From NCBI GenBank assembly GCA_009763385.1, contig CM019826.1, forward strand, positions 82,221,942-82,285,941: 64,000 nucleotides of DNA, read 5' to 3'. Under the pieces are notes generated by a model. That model saw only the letters and a program-made list of their open reading frames with translations, did no database searches and was not told where the DNA came from. This document shows, in pieces, positions 10,801-22,762 of the stretch (the stretch's first letter is position 1; the number at the start of each line of letters is the position of its first letter). This DNA is from Coix lacryma-jobi var. lacryma-jobi (lineage: Eukaryota > Streptophyta > Magnoliopsida > Poales > Poaceae). A program made the position numbers and the translations under genes.

Positions 10801-11906
10801 CGAGCGCGTGCGCACTCGATTGCGCTCTGGCGGGGGTGATGGCGTGCAGCCGGGGCTCGGGCGTGTGCTCGCCGGTGATGGCCACGCGGCGGCGGCGCGT
10901 GGAGCTCTGTAGGGGACGGGAGCGCGGGTCAGCGCTCGCGTGCGGGCGCGGAGGGGACAAAGGAACATCGGCGACAGGTTGCAGGCGCGTGGGGAGCAGC
11001 CAGGCGCGCGGCGTGCGAGCTGCCGGCGGGGCGCCATGGCCGGGGCCCCCCCTGACCCTAGGAAGAAGAGGAACAGTGCTAGGGAGTAGGGTTTGACTTT
11101 GGGTGATCTCTGTATTTTGCAAATTTCTCCCAAAATTTGAACTGTGCGACAAAAACTCAAAACATCAAAGTTGTTCAGAAAAATGAGATCTACAACTTTG
11201 TAAATATGAACATTTTCAAATTCCAAATAGTTTTTGAACAAAATTTGAAAACAGTAAAGGGGACACTTTTTCAAACTTGATTCAAATCAAAATTACTCTG
11301 GATTTCAAACTGAAACTTGAAAATCTGTAAACATGAAAGTTGTTCATTTTGCCAAAACCTACAACTTTGCTATTATACACTTTTCCAGAAACTCATTAGT
11401 TTTTGAATTCATTTTGAAAACTGAAAAGGGGACAAAAACTGGAGTTTGATTGAATTTGAAATAACTCAAAACTTTGTACTGCAACTTGAAAATTTGTAAA
11501 TACCAAAGTTGTTTCTCTTTGACAGACCTACAACTTTGCTTTTTGGACCAACCCCAAATTTTGAATAATTTTTGAATCACAATAGGAGGGATAAAATCCA
11601 GGATTTGGAAATCAGGGTTTTGCAACGGGATTTGAAATCAAATTCTGATTTTTGAACTTTGGCCAACACAACAACACTTCAAGACACCAAAGGAACAAGA
11701 ATTACACAAGGCTAATCACAGAGATGAAATTACCATTTTGCCCTAGTAGAGAGAAGTGGGCTAATTAGGGTTTTTGCAATAGAGGTAATTCACATAAAAT
11801 GATACACTTAGCAAAATGCATTCACATGAACTCATGATCAAGATGCTTAATGATGATAATGATGATATGTCAAGTTAATTACATGCTAAACACCAGAGGT
11901 GTTACA
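7808..11906 (-). mobile_element. G: solo Tekay-family LTR (4099 bp) inserted in D
   Basis: The ends are TGTGACG (plus strand left) and GTGTTACA (right), which read TGTAACAC...CGTCACA on the minus strand. It is flanked by identical 5-base copies AGAAG (7803-7807 and 11907-11911). It resembles the B LTRs throughout: GGCCCTAAT then CATGGCCCAC at the left, the GAGTAC..GTACTC hairpin (8257-8272), the GGTTAAATGCACCGGGGCTTGCC motif (9267-9289), a GC-rich block (10205-11090) and AAAGTTGT/ACAACTTT inverted repeats (from 11166). It has no interior, so it is a solo LTR left by LTR-LTR recombination. The antisense and sense ORFs in the GC-rich block (for example within 10184-11274) are low-complexity and I do not call them genes. 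Confidence 0.92.
10745..10750 (-). promoter_or_regulatory. TATA-like box of solo LTR G
   Basis: On the minus strand this reads TATAAG in the context GTGCCTATAAGAAGG. It corresponds in position to TATAAAAGG in the B LTRs and TATAAG in the A LTRs. A solo LTR could still drive minus-strand transcription into the D gag sequence at 7807. Confidence 0.5.
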
Positions 11907-11911
11907 AGAAG

Positions 11912-12311
11912 ACATTGATTTAGATGAACCGTTAGACATGGATGAGTCTGAACCTCCACCAAAACCCTCTATAGAGCTTAAGCCACTTCCTTCTGAGCTT
12001 AAGTATGCCTTCCTTAATGGTGATAGAGAGACTCCCGTGATCATTAGTGATCGACTTACAATGGAAGAAGTTTCTAAACTCATCACCGTCCTAGAAAAAC
12101 ACAGATCCGTCTTAGGATATTCGTTGCAAGATCTCAAGGGAATTAGTCCCGCTCTTTGCACACATCGCATTCCGATTGAACCCAATGCTACACCTTCCAG
12201 AGAGCCACAAAGGAGGCTCAACAATGCGATGAGAGAAGTAGTAAAGAAGGAGGTCTTGAAGCTCTTGCACGCGGGCATAATCTACCCTGTTCCAAACAGC
12301 GAGTGGGTCAG
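11912..12311 (+). pseudogene. D pol: protease-RT linker and start of RT
   Basis: This continues the frame of 7807 after the solo LTR. It reads an acidic/Pro linker (DMDESEPPPKPSIELKPLP), then LKYAFLNGDRETPVIIS, the box VLEKHRSVLGYSLQDLKGISPALCTHRI and the RT N-terminal signature EVLKLLHAGIIYPVPNSEWVS. These are the usual spacer and first RT block of Athila/Tat pol. At 12311 it is cut by element B. The frame resumes at 40204 (PIQVVPKKGG) with one GTCAG copy counted. No stop is seen in this piece. Confidence 0.85.
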
Positions 12312-15300
12312 TGTGACGGAACGGCCCTAATCTCATGGCCCACAGGTCCCTGTCAACCTCTGACAGCCGATCCCATGTTCCACTTAATTAAGACTGTCCA
12401 TCACTGGGCTACATCAGCGCTCAATGTCCGCAGGATCATCTCACAATTCGGTTACAGCATTGCATACTTTTACAAATAATATCGGAATAAAGAGCGGAAG
12501 ACTTAAATAACAATAGTTTTACAAAGCAGGGTTCCAAATAGAAATTAAGGTGCAGTTATTACAAACCAAGTTCTGATAATAGAAATAGACATAGGCAACA
12601 TAGTGGAGAACAACAAAGATACTTATAATCACCCAGCCCGAGGGTGTACAACTATTCTTCGGCCTCATCGGCCTCTTCCTGGACGATGGTCACACAACAG
12701 GGTGCAAGACACATCGGGGATTCTGTCATACCTGCAACATGGGTAACAAACCCTGAGTATTGGGGTACTCAACAAGACTTACCCGACTAAAGAAAAGGGA
12801 GAAGACTCAGGAACGAGAGGCTTAGGGTAGTCAAGGTAAGGTTGAAGCAAGATCAAGTATTTTTCAGAAAAGCATTTTGTAAACCTTATTTTATTTTGGA
12901 AAGATTCAGTATTCCTCAATTCTTCATCGTTCATGATTCATTTTACATTTCAAAACATTCCTAGTTGAGAACCACTCTCCGTTGACAGTCAGTGACCAAG
13001 TCTCCATAACCGAGGAGCAACGTTAATCCGGATAAATAATACTCAGCTGAGGATCCCTATCCACACTGCATATGTAGCACCCAAGCTTGCATATGCCAAC
13101 TCGTCTTCCACGATTCCTCCAAGATTGGGCCCGGTCCTACGCCACCCGGAAGTACAGTACACCACTCCTATCCAGGTACGACGACCACGTGGGTACATGC
13201 TACTTCCGCCATCTCTCCACTCCCAGTGCGCGGTTGTCGGTCCAATCAAGGATTCCTCGGAGCCAGAGCTTTCCGAAGTATGTGAATAGTTACAAGTCTT
13301 GACCAGCAGGCCCCCATACGGATGGTCCCTAAAGTTTTTCCGTCAGCAACAAGCACCTCGGGACTCTAACCCAAGAGTACAGGTCCTGTCGGTTTTTCAA
13401 CCCTGTCCCGGTCGGTGTCAACTGTTGAGTCCCGGACTACAACATGACGGCACCGTACGCTCGGACAACCTCTCCTCGCTGTTGACTAGGTATGGATCAG
13501 ATACTTAGCCAACAGGCAGGGAGTAAAGCCAAATGCCCATAAATGTTCTTTAAGTGATCACACTTTTGAAAATGGCATTTTATTGCAAAGTCTAATTCAA
13601 TAAGCATTGCTAAGCATTTTTCAAATACTTTTGAAAAGCAGGTATCAGGTGTATCAGTGGTCAAGGTGGATAGTGCATCAATTAGGATAGCACACAACTC
13701 CTATAAACCTAATGCAATAATTTAACTCAAAAGCATTTAAGGAAAACATTTTATAAATCCAAGGAAAGGGGTTAAATGCACCGGGGCTTGCCTTGAAGAG
13801 CAAAGAGGGCAGGCTCGAGGGCGGCAGGGCAGTTGTCGGAGCTCGGGGTAGCCTCAGGGACAGGTTCGTCGGCGGCTGCTTCGACTTTGATGCCTTCTCC
13901 TTCGGTCACTATACGGATGCAATGATGCATGCACATGAGTATGCTAGCATGAACAATGCAAAACAGGGCATACACCACGAACCCTAATCACTTTTTTCTA
14001 TTTTTCTTAATTATTTAAAAAGGTCATTTTATGCAGTTGCTCCAAAAATTACCAAATTAAACACATAAGTTCATTATGGTGTCGATAGATGGCAAAACAA
14101 ATTTCATAATTTTTGGAGTTCATTATGGTGCTCAAATAATTCCAGACATTCAATTAAGAAAAGGCACTATTTAACAATTAAAATAAATGCTCAAAAATCA
14201 ACTTGTTCCAAAAGACTTCAAAATTTCACTAGAGACTAAACATGGCATAGGAAGCTCACAAAAAAATTATCTCATGATTTTTGGAGTTATAAATGATTTT
14301 CTAAAAAAATCCAAAACCATCCATTTATTAATTAAAAGAGAGATTTTTCATTTTCAAATTTTTGCACAAAGTCCAAGTTTCATATTTTTCTAAAATACTA
14401 CATGGATAAGAGGAAAAGAGCAAGACTATTCAGAATTTTCAGAAAATTTTCAGAAAAGACTCAACTGTAAAATTTTTAGAATTTTTAGAGCAATACAGAA
14501 AATCATACAAAAAGATGAAATAACAAGACTATTCATATTTCTGAAAAGGAAAAGAGCACTGAGCTCGAGTCGGAGCGGGCTCGATGTCGAGGCTCGAGGC
14601 TCGGCTGAGAAAACAGAGGCTGGGCTCACCGAGAGTCAGAGGCAAGGCTCGGCGAGGCGGATGGATAAGAGGGCTCGACGGCGAGGCCTCGGCGGGTTCT
14701 CTTGCGGCTAGCCTCTCGAGGGTGGCCTCGGCTCACTCGAGGCTTGGGGCTCGGTGGAAGTTGCGATTCGCCCGAGGCTGAGGCTAGACTCGGCTGCTTC
14801 GAGGGGCGGGGTTCGAGGATGTGCTCGAGGGTGTGGCTCGGGAACGCGCTCGAGGGTAGTGCGATTCGCTCGAGGCTTGGGGCTCGATACGGTCGAGGGT
14901 GCGGCTCGAGGAAGGAGACGACCGCGGCGGCACTCCGGCGATCCGGCGACCCTGTACACCAGGCACGGCCACCAGTAGCCGGTTAGGGGCGCAAGAAGGC
15001 AAGGAAGAAGAAGCAGGGGTCAGAGAAAAATGATCATGGCCGGAGAGTGGGGATTTCCCGAACCCGAGCTCACCGGTGTTTCGCCGGAGTTTGGGAAGAT
15101 GGGGTTACGCCGGGCGATTGGAGGCGGCGGAGGTAAAATTGAGGGGCTGGGAAGCTTCGCGAGCTCAAGGCGGAGCTTCTGGGCTAGGTGGTGGAGCGGC
15201 GGAGACTCTGGAGTGAGCTGGCGACGGTGGTGGGGTGAGTGCGGAGCTCCGGCCGGCCGGCGAGCCTTTTATAGCCGCGGCCAGGGGCTGTTAGGGAGCG

Positions 15301-16415
15301 CGCGGGGGTGGATAAGAATGCCCGTGGCGCGTGCTATCGATCTCATGATGAAGAAGGGACGGAAATCAGTTTGGGACCCGGGCGTCGTGCTTGCCGGCGA
15401 CGGCCACGCGGCGGCGACGTCGGGGAGCAGTGGGGACGGGGGCGGAGGTCAGCGCTTGCGCATGCGGGGGCAGAATGATGGCGCGGTCACAGGCGACAAG
15501 TCGGGGGCGGGCGTGCGGCTGCCAGGCGCGTGGCGCACGCAGCTCCGGCGAGGCGCCATGGCCGGGCCCCCCCTGCTCTGCGCCGGCTAGAGGTAGGGGA
15601 TGAACAGGGCTAGGTCTAGGTTTTGACTTTCTGTATTTTGCAAATTTCTCCCAAAAATTGAACTGCACAGGAAAAACTCAAAACACCAAAGTTGTGCAGA
15701 AAAAGGAGATCTACAACTTTGTTAATATGAATATTTTCAAAATCCAAATAGTTTTTGAACCACATTTGAAATCAGAAAAGGGAACACTTTTGGGATTTGA
15801 ATAAATTCAAAATTACTTTTGATTTTACATTGAAAGTTGGAAATCTGCAAAAAAAATGAAAGTTGTTCCTTTTATCAAAACCTACAACTTTGCTAATATA
15901 CACTTTTTCTGAAACGCAATAGTTTTTGAATAAATTTTGAAAACTGAAAAGGGGACAAAAACTGGAATTTGAATGAATTTGGATTTACTTCAAACTTTGT
16001 ATAGAAACTTGAAAATTTGTAAATACCAAAGTTGTTTCTCTTGGCCAGATCTACAACTTTGCTTTTTGGACCAACCCCAAATTTTGAATAATTTTTTTGA
16101 ATTACAAAAAGAGGGATAAAATCCAGGGTTTGGAAATCAGGGTTTTGCAAAGGAATTTGAAATCTGATTTCGATTTTTGAACTCTGGCCAACACAACAAA
16201 ACTTCAAGACATCAAACTGAACAAGAAATACACAAGACTAGGCACAGAGTTGAAATTACCATTTTTGCCCTTATAGGAAGATTTGGGCTTTAGGGTTTTT
16301 GAAAAGAGATTGCTACACAAGTACTAAGCAAACATAAATGCAAGGCAAGAATGATTAATGACTAATGATGATGACATGTCAGGTTAATTACAGATTAAAC
16401 ACCAGAGGTGTTACA
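12312..16415 (-). repeat. B 3' LTR (4104 bp)
   Basis: TGTGACGGAACGG at the left and GGTGTTACA at the right (minus-strand reading TGTAACACC...CGTCACA). It contains the GAGTAY..GTACTC hairpin (12755-12770), the 23-nt GGTTAAATGCACCGGGGCTTGCC motif (13770-13792), a GC-rich block (14560-15600) with a TATA box at 15267-15273 (minus) and three inverted repeats near 15687-15721, 15858-15892 and 16027-16061. ORFs in the GC-rich block (for example 15030-15590) lie upstream of the LTR promoter or antisense to it; they are compositional and not called as genes. Confidence 0.93.
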
Positions 16416-16433
16416 ACCTTCCCCCCTAAAAGA
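16416..16433 (-). other. B polypurine tract
   Basis: On the minus strand the LTR start TGTAACACC is directly preceded by TCTTTTAGGGGGGAAGGT. This is the plus-strand primer for reverse transcription and fixes the inner LTR boundary. Confidence 0.85.
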
Positions 16434-16486
16434 AATCTCGCCCCGAGATTCTGCGTCTTAAGAAGGACAAGGGTAAAACCTTATAT

Positions 16487-18549
16487 CTACAAAGTATCGA
16501 GAAAGTCGGGATAGCTCTTTGCTAAGAAGTCTTCAGATTCCCAAGTGGCTTCTTCTTTAGAGTGTTGGTTCCACTGGATCTTGTACCATCTTGTGGTGGT
16601 CCTCCGGGTAACACGGTCCATGTAATCCAACACACGAACTGGATACTCAGAGTATGACAGATCAGGTTCTAACTCAACACCCTCAACATCTACCACATGT
16701 TCGGGCACTCGGAGACACTTCTTGAGTTGGGAGACGTGAAACACATTATGAACTGCTAAAAGATGATCGGGCAACCTTAGCTTATAAGCTACCTTGCCAC
16801 AACATTCCAGAATCTCAAAGGGACCAATATAGCGAGGCGCTAACTTCCCTTTAACTCCAAAACGAGTGACTCCTTTGGTGGGTGAGACTTTCAGGTACAC
16901 ATAATCTCCAATTTGAAACTTCAGAGGTCGACGTCTTTTGTCGGCATAGCTCTTCTGTCGAGATTGCGCAATTTTCATATTCTCTTGTATTTGCTTGACT
17001 CTTTCTTCCATATCTTTCACTAGGTCAACTCCAAAGAATTCTCTTTCTCCAGGTTCAGACCAACTGAGAGGTGTACGACAACGGCGGCCGTACAGTGCTT
17101 CAAAGGGTGCCATTTTGATGCTCTCTTGGTAACTGTTATTATATGAGAACTCTGCCAAGGGCAAACAGTCATCCCAAGTATCTGCGAAGGTGAGCACACA
17201 TGCTCTCAACATATCCTCTAACACTTGGTTGACTCGCTCAGTTTGTCCATCTGTTTGTGGATGATATGCTGTACTATGCAAGAGCTTGGTCCCAAGTGAG
17301 GCATGGAACGCTTTCCAGAACTTTGCGACAAACTGGGTACCACGATCAGAGATAATGGTTTTGGGTATGCCATGGAGTTTTACTATGTTGTTCTTGTACA
17401 AAGTGGCATAAGTGGGGACGGTGTAACTGGTCTTCACTGGCAGGAAGTGAGCTTGCTTACTGAGGCGATCCACGATCACCCATATGGAATCAAAACCTCT
17501 TGATGTTTTGGGTAGACCATTGATAAAGTCCATACTGATATCGTCCCATTTCCAAGCAGGTACAGATAAAGGTTGCAATTCTCCTCCGGGCTTCATGTGC
17601 ACGGCTTTGACTTTCTGGCAGGTATCACACTGAGCGACATACCGGGCGATCTCAATCTTCATCTTTGTCCACCAGAATTGCTGCTTCAAATCCTGGTACA
17701 TTTTGTTGCTGCCGGGGTGGATGGAGAATCTAGTCAAGTGTGCTTCATCAAGGATTAACTTTCTTAACTCAGGCACTTTAGGGACTACTAACCGATTCTT
17801 AAACCATACTACTTCTGCATCATCAATCCTGAAACAATCAGCCTTTCCGGATTGGACCTTTTCGATGATGTGCTTGATTCCAGGGTTATCTTTTTGTGTA
17901 GCGATGATCTCCTCTCTGATAGGGGCTTCTATTATGATATTACTCAGAGTTCCTTGCGGAATAATTTCAATATTCAACTTTTCCAGCTCATAACATAAAG
18001 AAGAATCATAGGGTTTCTTCATCAGACAGTTGCAATAAGACTTGCGACTGAGTGCATCGGCGACCACATTCGCCTTACCCGGATGGTAATGCACTTCAAG
18101 ATCATAGTCCTTAATTAACTCAAGCCATCTTCTCTGCCTCATATTCAGCTCTTCTTGAGTGAAGATATACTTCAGGCTTTTGTGATCAGTGTACACATTA
18201 TAGGTACTGCCCAACAGATAATGACGTCGGATCTTCAAGGCATGCACTACTGCTGCTAACTCGAGATCCTGAGTTGGATAATTCTCTTCATGTCGCTTAA
18301 GCTGTCGGGAGGCATAAGCGATCACTCGACCTTCTTGCATCAAAACACAGCCCAAACCAGTACCAGATGCATCACAGTAGACATCAAAGGGCTTCTCGAC
18401 GTTCGGCTGAGCTAGCACTGGTGATGTAGTTAACAGTTTCTTCAGAGTTTGAAAGGCTTGCTCACAGGCTGGTGACCAGACAAACTTCACAGAATTCTTT
18501 ACTAACTCAGTGATAGGCTTGGCGATTCTTGAGAAATCTGGGATGAAAC
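16487..18549 (-). pseudogene. B pol, second part: RNase H, integrase, chromodomain
   Basis: The frame enters from the A insertion at 18549 (RFIPDFS) and reads about 687 codons to the stop at 16487. In order: end of RT; RNase H with FDVYCDASGTGLGCVL, DLELAAVVHALK and YTDHKSLKYIF; integrase with an H-H-C-C zinc domain (HLTRFSIHPG... CDTCQ) and the D-D-E core (IWVIVDRLSK, IISDRGTQF, QTDGQTERVNQ); then a GPY/F-like region (APRYIGPFEIL) and a C-terminal chromodomain (YPVRVLDYMDRVTRR, WYKIQWNQHSKEEATWESEDFL). Catalytic residues look intact. Role: RNA template removal, cDNA integration and chromatin targeting. It is broken only because A separates it from the RT at 32565. Confidence 0.93.
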
Positions 18550-21500
18550 TGTGGCAGAACCCCCTGAATTAAATGGCCCACATGCACCCATCATTGTCCT
18601 AAAGACCTTTGATCGGCGTACACGCGTTCCAAATGACTCAAGAGGACTGTCGGGTGTCCTCGGGAAACCCGAATCATCCACGTTACATAACTTCCAGGAA
18701 AATTCCTCATCAAGCATCACAGTATTACAACAGTTTTATAGGTAAGATAAATCAGAGTAAAGTGGAAAGATTATAATACATAGGTTAAAAACTTAGAGTT
18801 TTACAAACCATAAGTACTTATTACATAAACGGTTCGGAACTTTATAATACATATATCACCCAAATTCTTGTTACTTGCCCAAGGTCACACATCAGATTCA
18901 TTATCACTCTCTTCTACAAGAGTGAAGTAGCACTGTCCATCAAAAGGTGGATCCATGTACTCTCCTGCAACAAGGGTAACAACCCTGAGTACTAAAGTAC
19001 TCAACAAGACTTATCCGTCAACAGAAAAGACTTCAGGTCATGCTAGCTTTAAGGGATGTAGTGGGGCTAGCAATAGAGAAGGAATTTGCAGAATAAACAT
19101 TTTTAACAAAACATTCTTCTTTTCCTTCCAAATATACCATCAAAAGTACTCTTTTAGGATGAAACATCATTTCCCAAAAGCTTTGGTTTTGAAAACTCTA
19201 CGTTGAGAGCCAGAGATCGAGTCTCTTTTTATCGTAGAGCAACGACGATTCGAACCGCTTTATCTACCCAGCTGGGGGTTCCCAATCACACAATATGGCA
19301 GGACTCCTAACCTGCAACATATTGCACAACCATAAGTGATTTGTATGGCAGGACTCTAACCTGCAACATACCAAAGCACCACGGTGTTGTATGGCAGGAC
19401 TCTAACCTGCAACATATCAACCCGTATCCCGTGATTGGTACTATCATGCTCTCGATCAGGGACTAACAACGAATGGTTCCTAATCGACACAGACAGGAAC
19501 ACTACATCAAGATTCCAATCCGGATGCAAGTTACCTGCCCGGTCTGAATTCCATTTTTCATCCATTTATCAAGTATACCTGAAAGAGGTATCCTAACAGT
19601 GATGACCTATCATCCCTTAGTTTGCTCAAGGCCTAAGCGGAGGATAATCTCATCACCGTGCATCTTGGCTAAACATTTACAAATAAATAGGTAACAAGGA
19701 TAGAGTAAAGGTAACCAACTGGTAATGCAACTACTGGTGTCATTCAACTCCTATTACTTACATGCAGTTGATAAATCATTGTATAAACTTTGCAATAGAA
19801 ATAGAAAGGTTAAATGCACCGGGGCTTGCCTTGAGGATTAGTGGAGTTCGAAGATTCTGAAAATCGAGAAGGGTCTACACCCTCAGGAGAAATCCACTGA
19901 GAGTTAGGGCCTTCCGAAGCGAAATCTACACGTAGAAGTGCATATGCATGATTAATGAGATGCTTATGATATGATTATGGTAAAGATGGAAATTTTCTTA
20001 AACTATAATTTTTATGGAGTACAACTTTCCTTCACGGTAAAGTTGCAAACCAACAAACTAACTTTAGTTATTAAAAGTACTAAACAAGTTTTGTTATTTT
20101 CTTTAAATATGGTTATGCAACTTAACAAGCAATAAAAGGTTATTTTCATAAAGGAATCCATAACCAGGGAGCAAATCTTGCTAGTTTTCCACTGGTTGTC
20201 AAACAATTCCAAAAGTCACACAAATCCTAAAGTGATTAACTAATCCTATTTATTTTATAAACCATTTTAATTAGCCTTTTACTTATACACCAATCATACT
20301 TGATCAAACAGGGATGAAATTAAACATGAAGGTGTATATCAGTGATATAAACTCCCATGTCAAATTTCATGATTTTTGGATAACCACAGAAAATTACATA
20401 ATTCCTCAAAGTTGCATTTATTAATTAAAGTCCAGATTTAATTGTCCTATAAAAAGTACTCAAAACACAAGTTGTATAATTTTTATATTAGCATGGGCAT
20501 GTTAACATCTATCATGTCAAATTTCATAATTAACAGAGCTATAGATTAATTATAGCAAAATTAACAAAACTGCTTACTGTTCAAAAAGACAGAAAAAGGA
20601 AAACACAAAACTAGCCCAAACTGGGCTTTCGGCCCAGTCCGACGCGGCCCGTCGCGCGCGAAACCAGCCCAGCCTGGTTCCCGCCCGCGCGCCTCGGCAC
20701 TTTTGCAGAAAAGCCCTTCGGCTTAAACGAAACTAACCCGCAGTCCACAGCGCTATTCACATGAGTCTGGGACTTTGCAACCAACACCCTGGACTTTCTC
20801 GTCTTCGCAACCGGGAAGTCCCCGACGCTGGCTCGAACGGACGGCGGCGCACCGAACGCCGGCGAGCCTTACGCCGGCCAACTCCGGCCAGTAGAGACCT
20901 AACGGACGCGAGCATAAGCACCAGCGAGTCACCCGCGGCCGATAGAGCCTCTAAACCCTAACGCTACCGCTCCGGTGAGGTCTGGCCACGCACGGCGGCG
21001 GACCGAGCCACGGCGGAGCTGTTCCGGCGAACCTAGGTCGGTAGCAGTAGAACGGAGGGGCTAGGAAGATCCAGTAGCTCACCCTGATGCTGATGGCTTA
21101 GCTGGTTCGAGCGGAGGATGAACGGAGGGAAGGTGTCCACGGAGCAGTGGCTTGCGGCGGCGAGCTCCGGTGAAGTAGAGGTTGTTCCGGCGAGTCCTGA
21201 GCATCAAACAGAAAACCATCGGGCCGATGAGCATCCTGGGATCAATACAAAGCAGAAACACAAGACAGGGAGAGTAGAGGAGTGCCCGGTTGGGCTGACC
21301 ACGGCGAGGTCGAGCTCGGCGGCGATTTTGCCCGGCGGGAAGAAAAACGGCGAGCTCAAGCTCTCTGAGGCAGTAGCGATGGAGAGGAAAGGTCCGGGAG
21401 GTGCGCAAGGAAGTGAAGTACTTATAGGCGCGGTGAATTTGGATAAGATGGAGCAGGGACGGTGAATTTGGAGATTGAGTTGAGAAAGTGCTCGTCGGAG

Positions 21501-22623
21501 TTGCGTGGCAAGAGGTTAACGGTGAGTGCGGAAGAAGGCGCCACGACGCGAGATAAAAGGCCAGCAGAGGGGTCACTTTGCCACGGAGTTGGTCGCGTGC
21601 TCGTTCGAGAGAGAACCGCGACCGTCGCGCTGGCGTTGCCGGTCAAAGCCTCGGCGGCCACCGCCATGAACAGAGCCGGAAGCTTATCTCCCCCTTCTCC
21701 TATATACCCTTTCGGTTTATATGAAAATACTTTGGATTTTTGAATAGAAGTTGAAAATATGTTAAAATATCAAATGCTCAGAATTTAATACTGAACATCT
21801 TTTATTTTTGCAACATAAGCAGAATATGCTTAGATTTTGAATTAGAGTTTGCAAAACCAAAGAGAACAAAGAGGGCAGAAAAGTATTTTCACAATTACTT
21901 TTGATTTCATATGAAAACTTGGAAAACTTTATACATCAAAGTTGTTCCCTATCAAAAATAGAACAACTTTGCTTTTTGGAGCATAGCCAAAATGTGCTTA
22001 ATTTTGAAACTACACAAAAAGGGAATAAAATTGGTTTTGGAAATTGAGTTTCAATTTGAAACCAATTCAAACTTGTTTTCCAGATTATTTCAGATTTTCT
22101 TTAGTAACTTGAAAATCTATCTTAATAAAAGTTGTTTCTTTTAATCCTCTCTACAACTTTGATTAAAAGACCAAGGTCTAATTCTTTTTAGTTTCTGAAA
22201 TCTAGAGTTGGGGTTAAATTTAGGGTTTAAAAGATTTCAAATTTATTCAAAATTTTGTACAGAAACTTTGAAAACTTTGAATACCAAAGTTGTCCCTCTC
22301 AACAAGAGCTACAACTTTGCTTTTGAAACCATTTTGAAATTGACCCAACTTTTTGGACTTACAGAGAGGAGAAAATAAGAAACACATAGAAAATTAGGTT
22401 TTCTACATACACTTAGTATTACCCTTAACATAAAACCATATAACTTATGAAAGCATTACACCACTAGGATTGCATACTTAACATTTCTTATTCACTAAGC
22501 ACAAACATGTTAACATAAACTTGTTTTTAGTGAATGCATACTCAGGTTATCACTTCACATGAAATGCTAATGCATATGATGACATGGCAAGTTTTAATTT
22601 TTGCTTAACACCAGAGTGTTACA
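18550..22623 (-). repeat. A 3' LTR (4074 bp)
   Basis: Plus-strand ends are TGTGGCAGAACC and AGTGTTACA. Contents: GAGTAC..GTACTC hairpin (18987-19002); three copies of a TATGGCAGGACTC.TAACCTGCAACATA unit (about 19293-19420); the 23-nt GGTTAAATGCACCGGGGCTTGCC motif (19808-19830); a GC-rich block with the TATA-like box at 21421-21426 (minus); three AAAGTTGT/ACAACTTT inverted repeats (21937-21971, 22127-22161, 22285-22319). The predicted short ORFs here are not genes. Confidence 0.93.
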
Positions 22624-22641
22624 ACTCTTTCCCCCTTAAAG
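22624..22641 (-). other. A polypurine tract
   Basis: CTTTAAGGGGGAAAGAGT on the minus strand directly precedes the LTR start TGTAACACTC. The stretch 22642-22762 between it and the gag-pol stop holds no other feature that I see. Confidence 0.85.
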
Positions 22642-22762
22642 AAATCTCGTCCCGAGATTTAACCTGAAGGCTAACTAATGGAAAAGGAAATGTGTCAGGC
22701 ACTTCCATTACTAACCTTTACATAAAGCAGGGAATAGGTCATCATATGACAGATTATAAGGA

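Noticed and set aside
10184..11274. Long ORFs in the GC-rich block of solo LTR G (for example 316 codons on the minus strand)
   Set aside because: Low-complexity Ala/Pro/Arg composition, overlapping ORFs in several frames, position in the LTR, and no conserved motif. Equivalent blocks in A and B have different, non-matching ORFs.
15030..15590. 186-codon plus-strand ORF in the B LTR
   Set aside because: It is GC-rich, antisense to the element and changed by an indel in the other LTR copy (38809-39258 ends earlier), which is not expected of a maintained gene.
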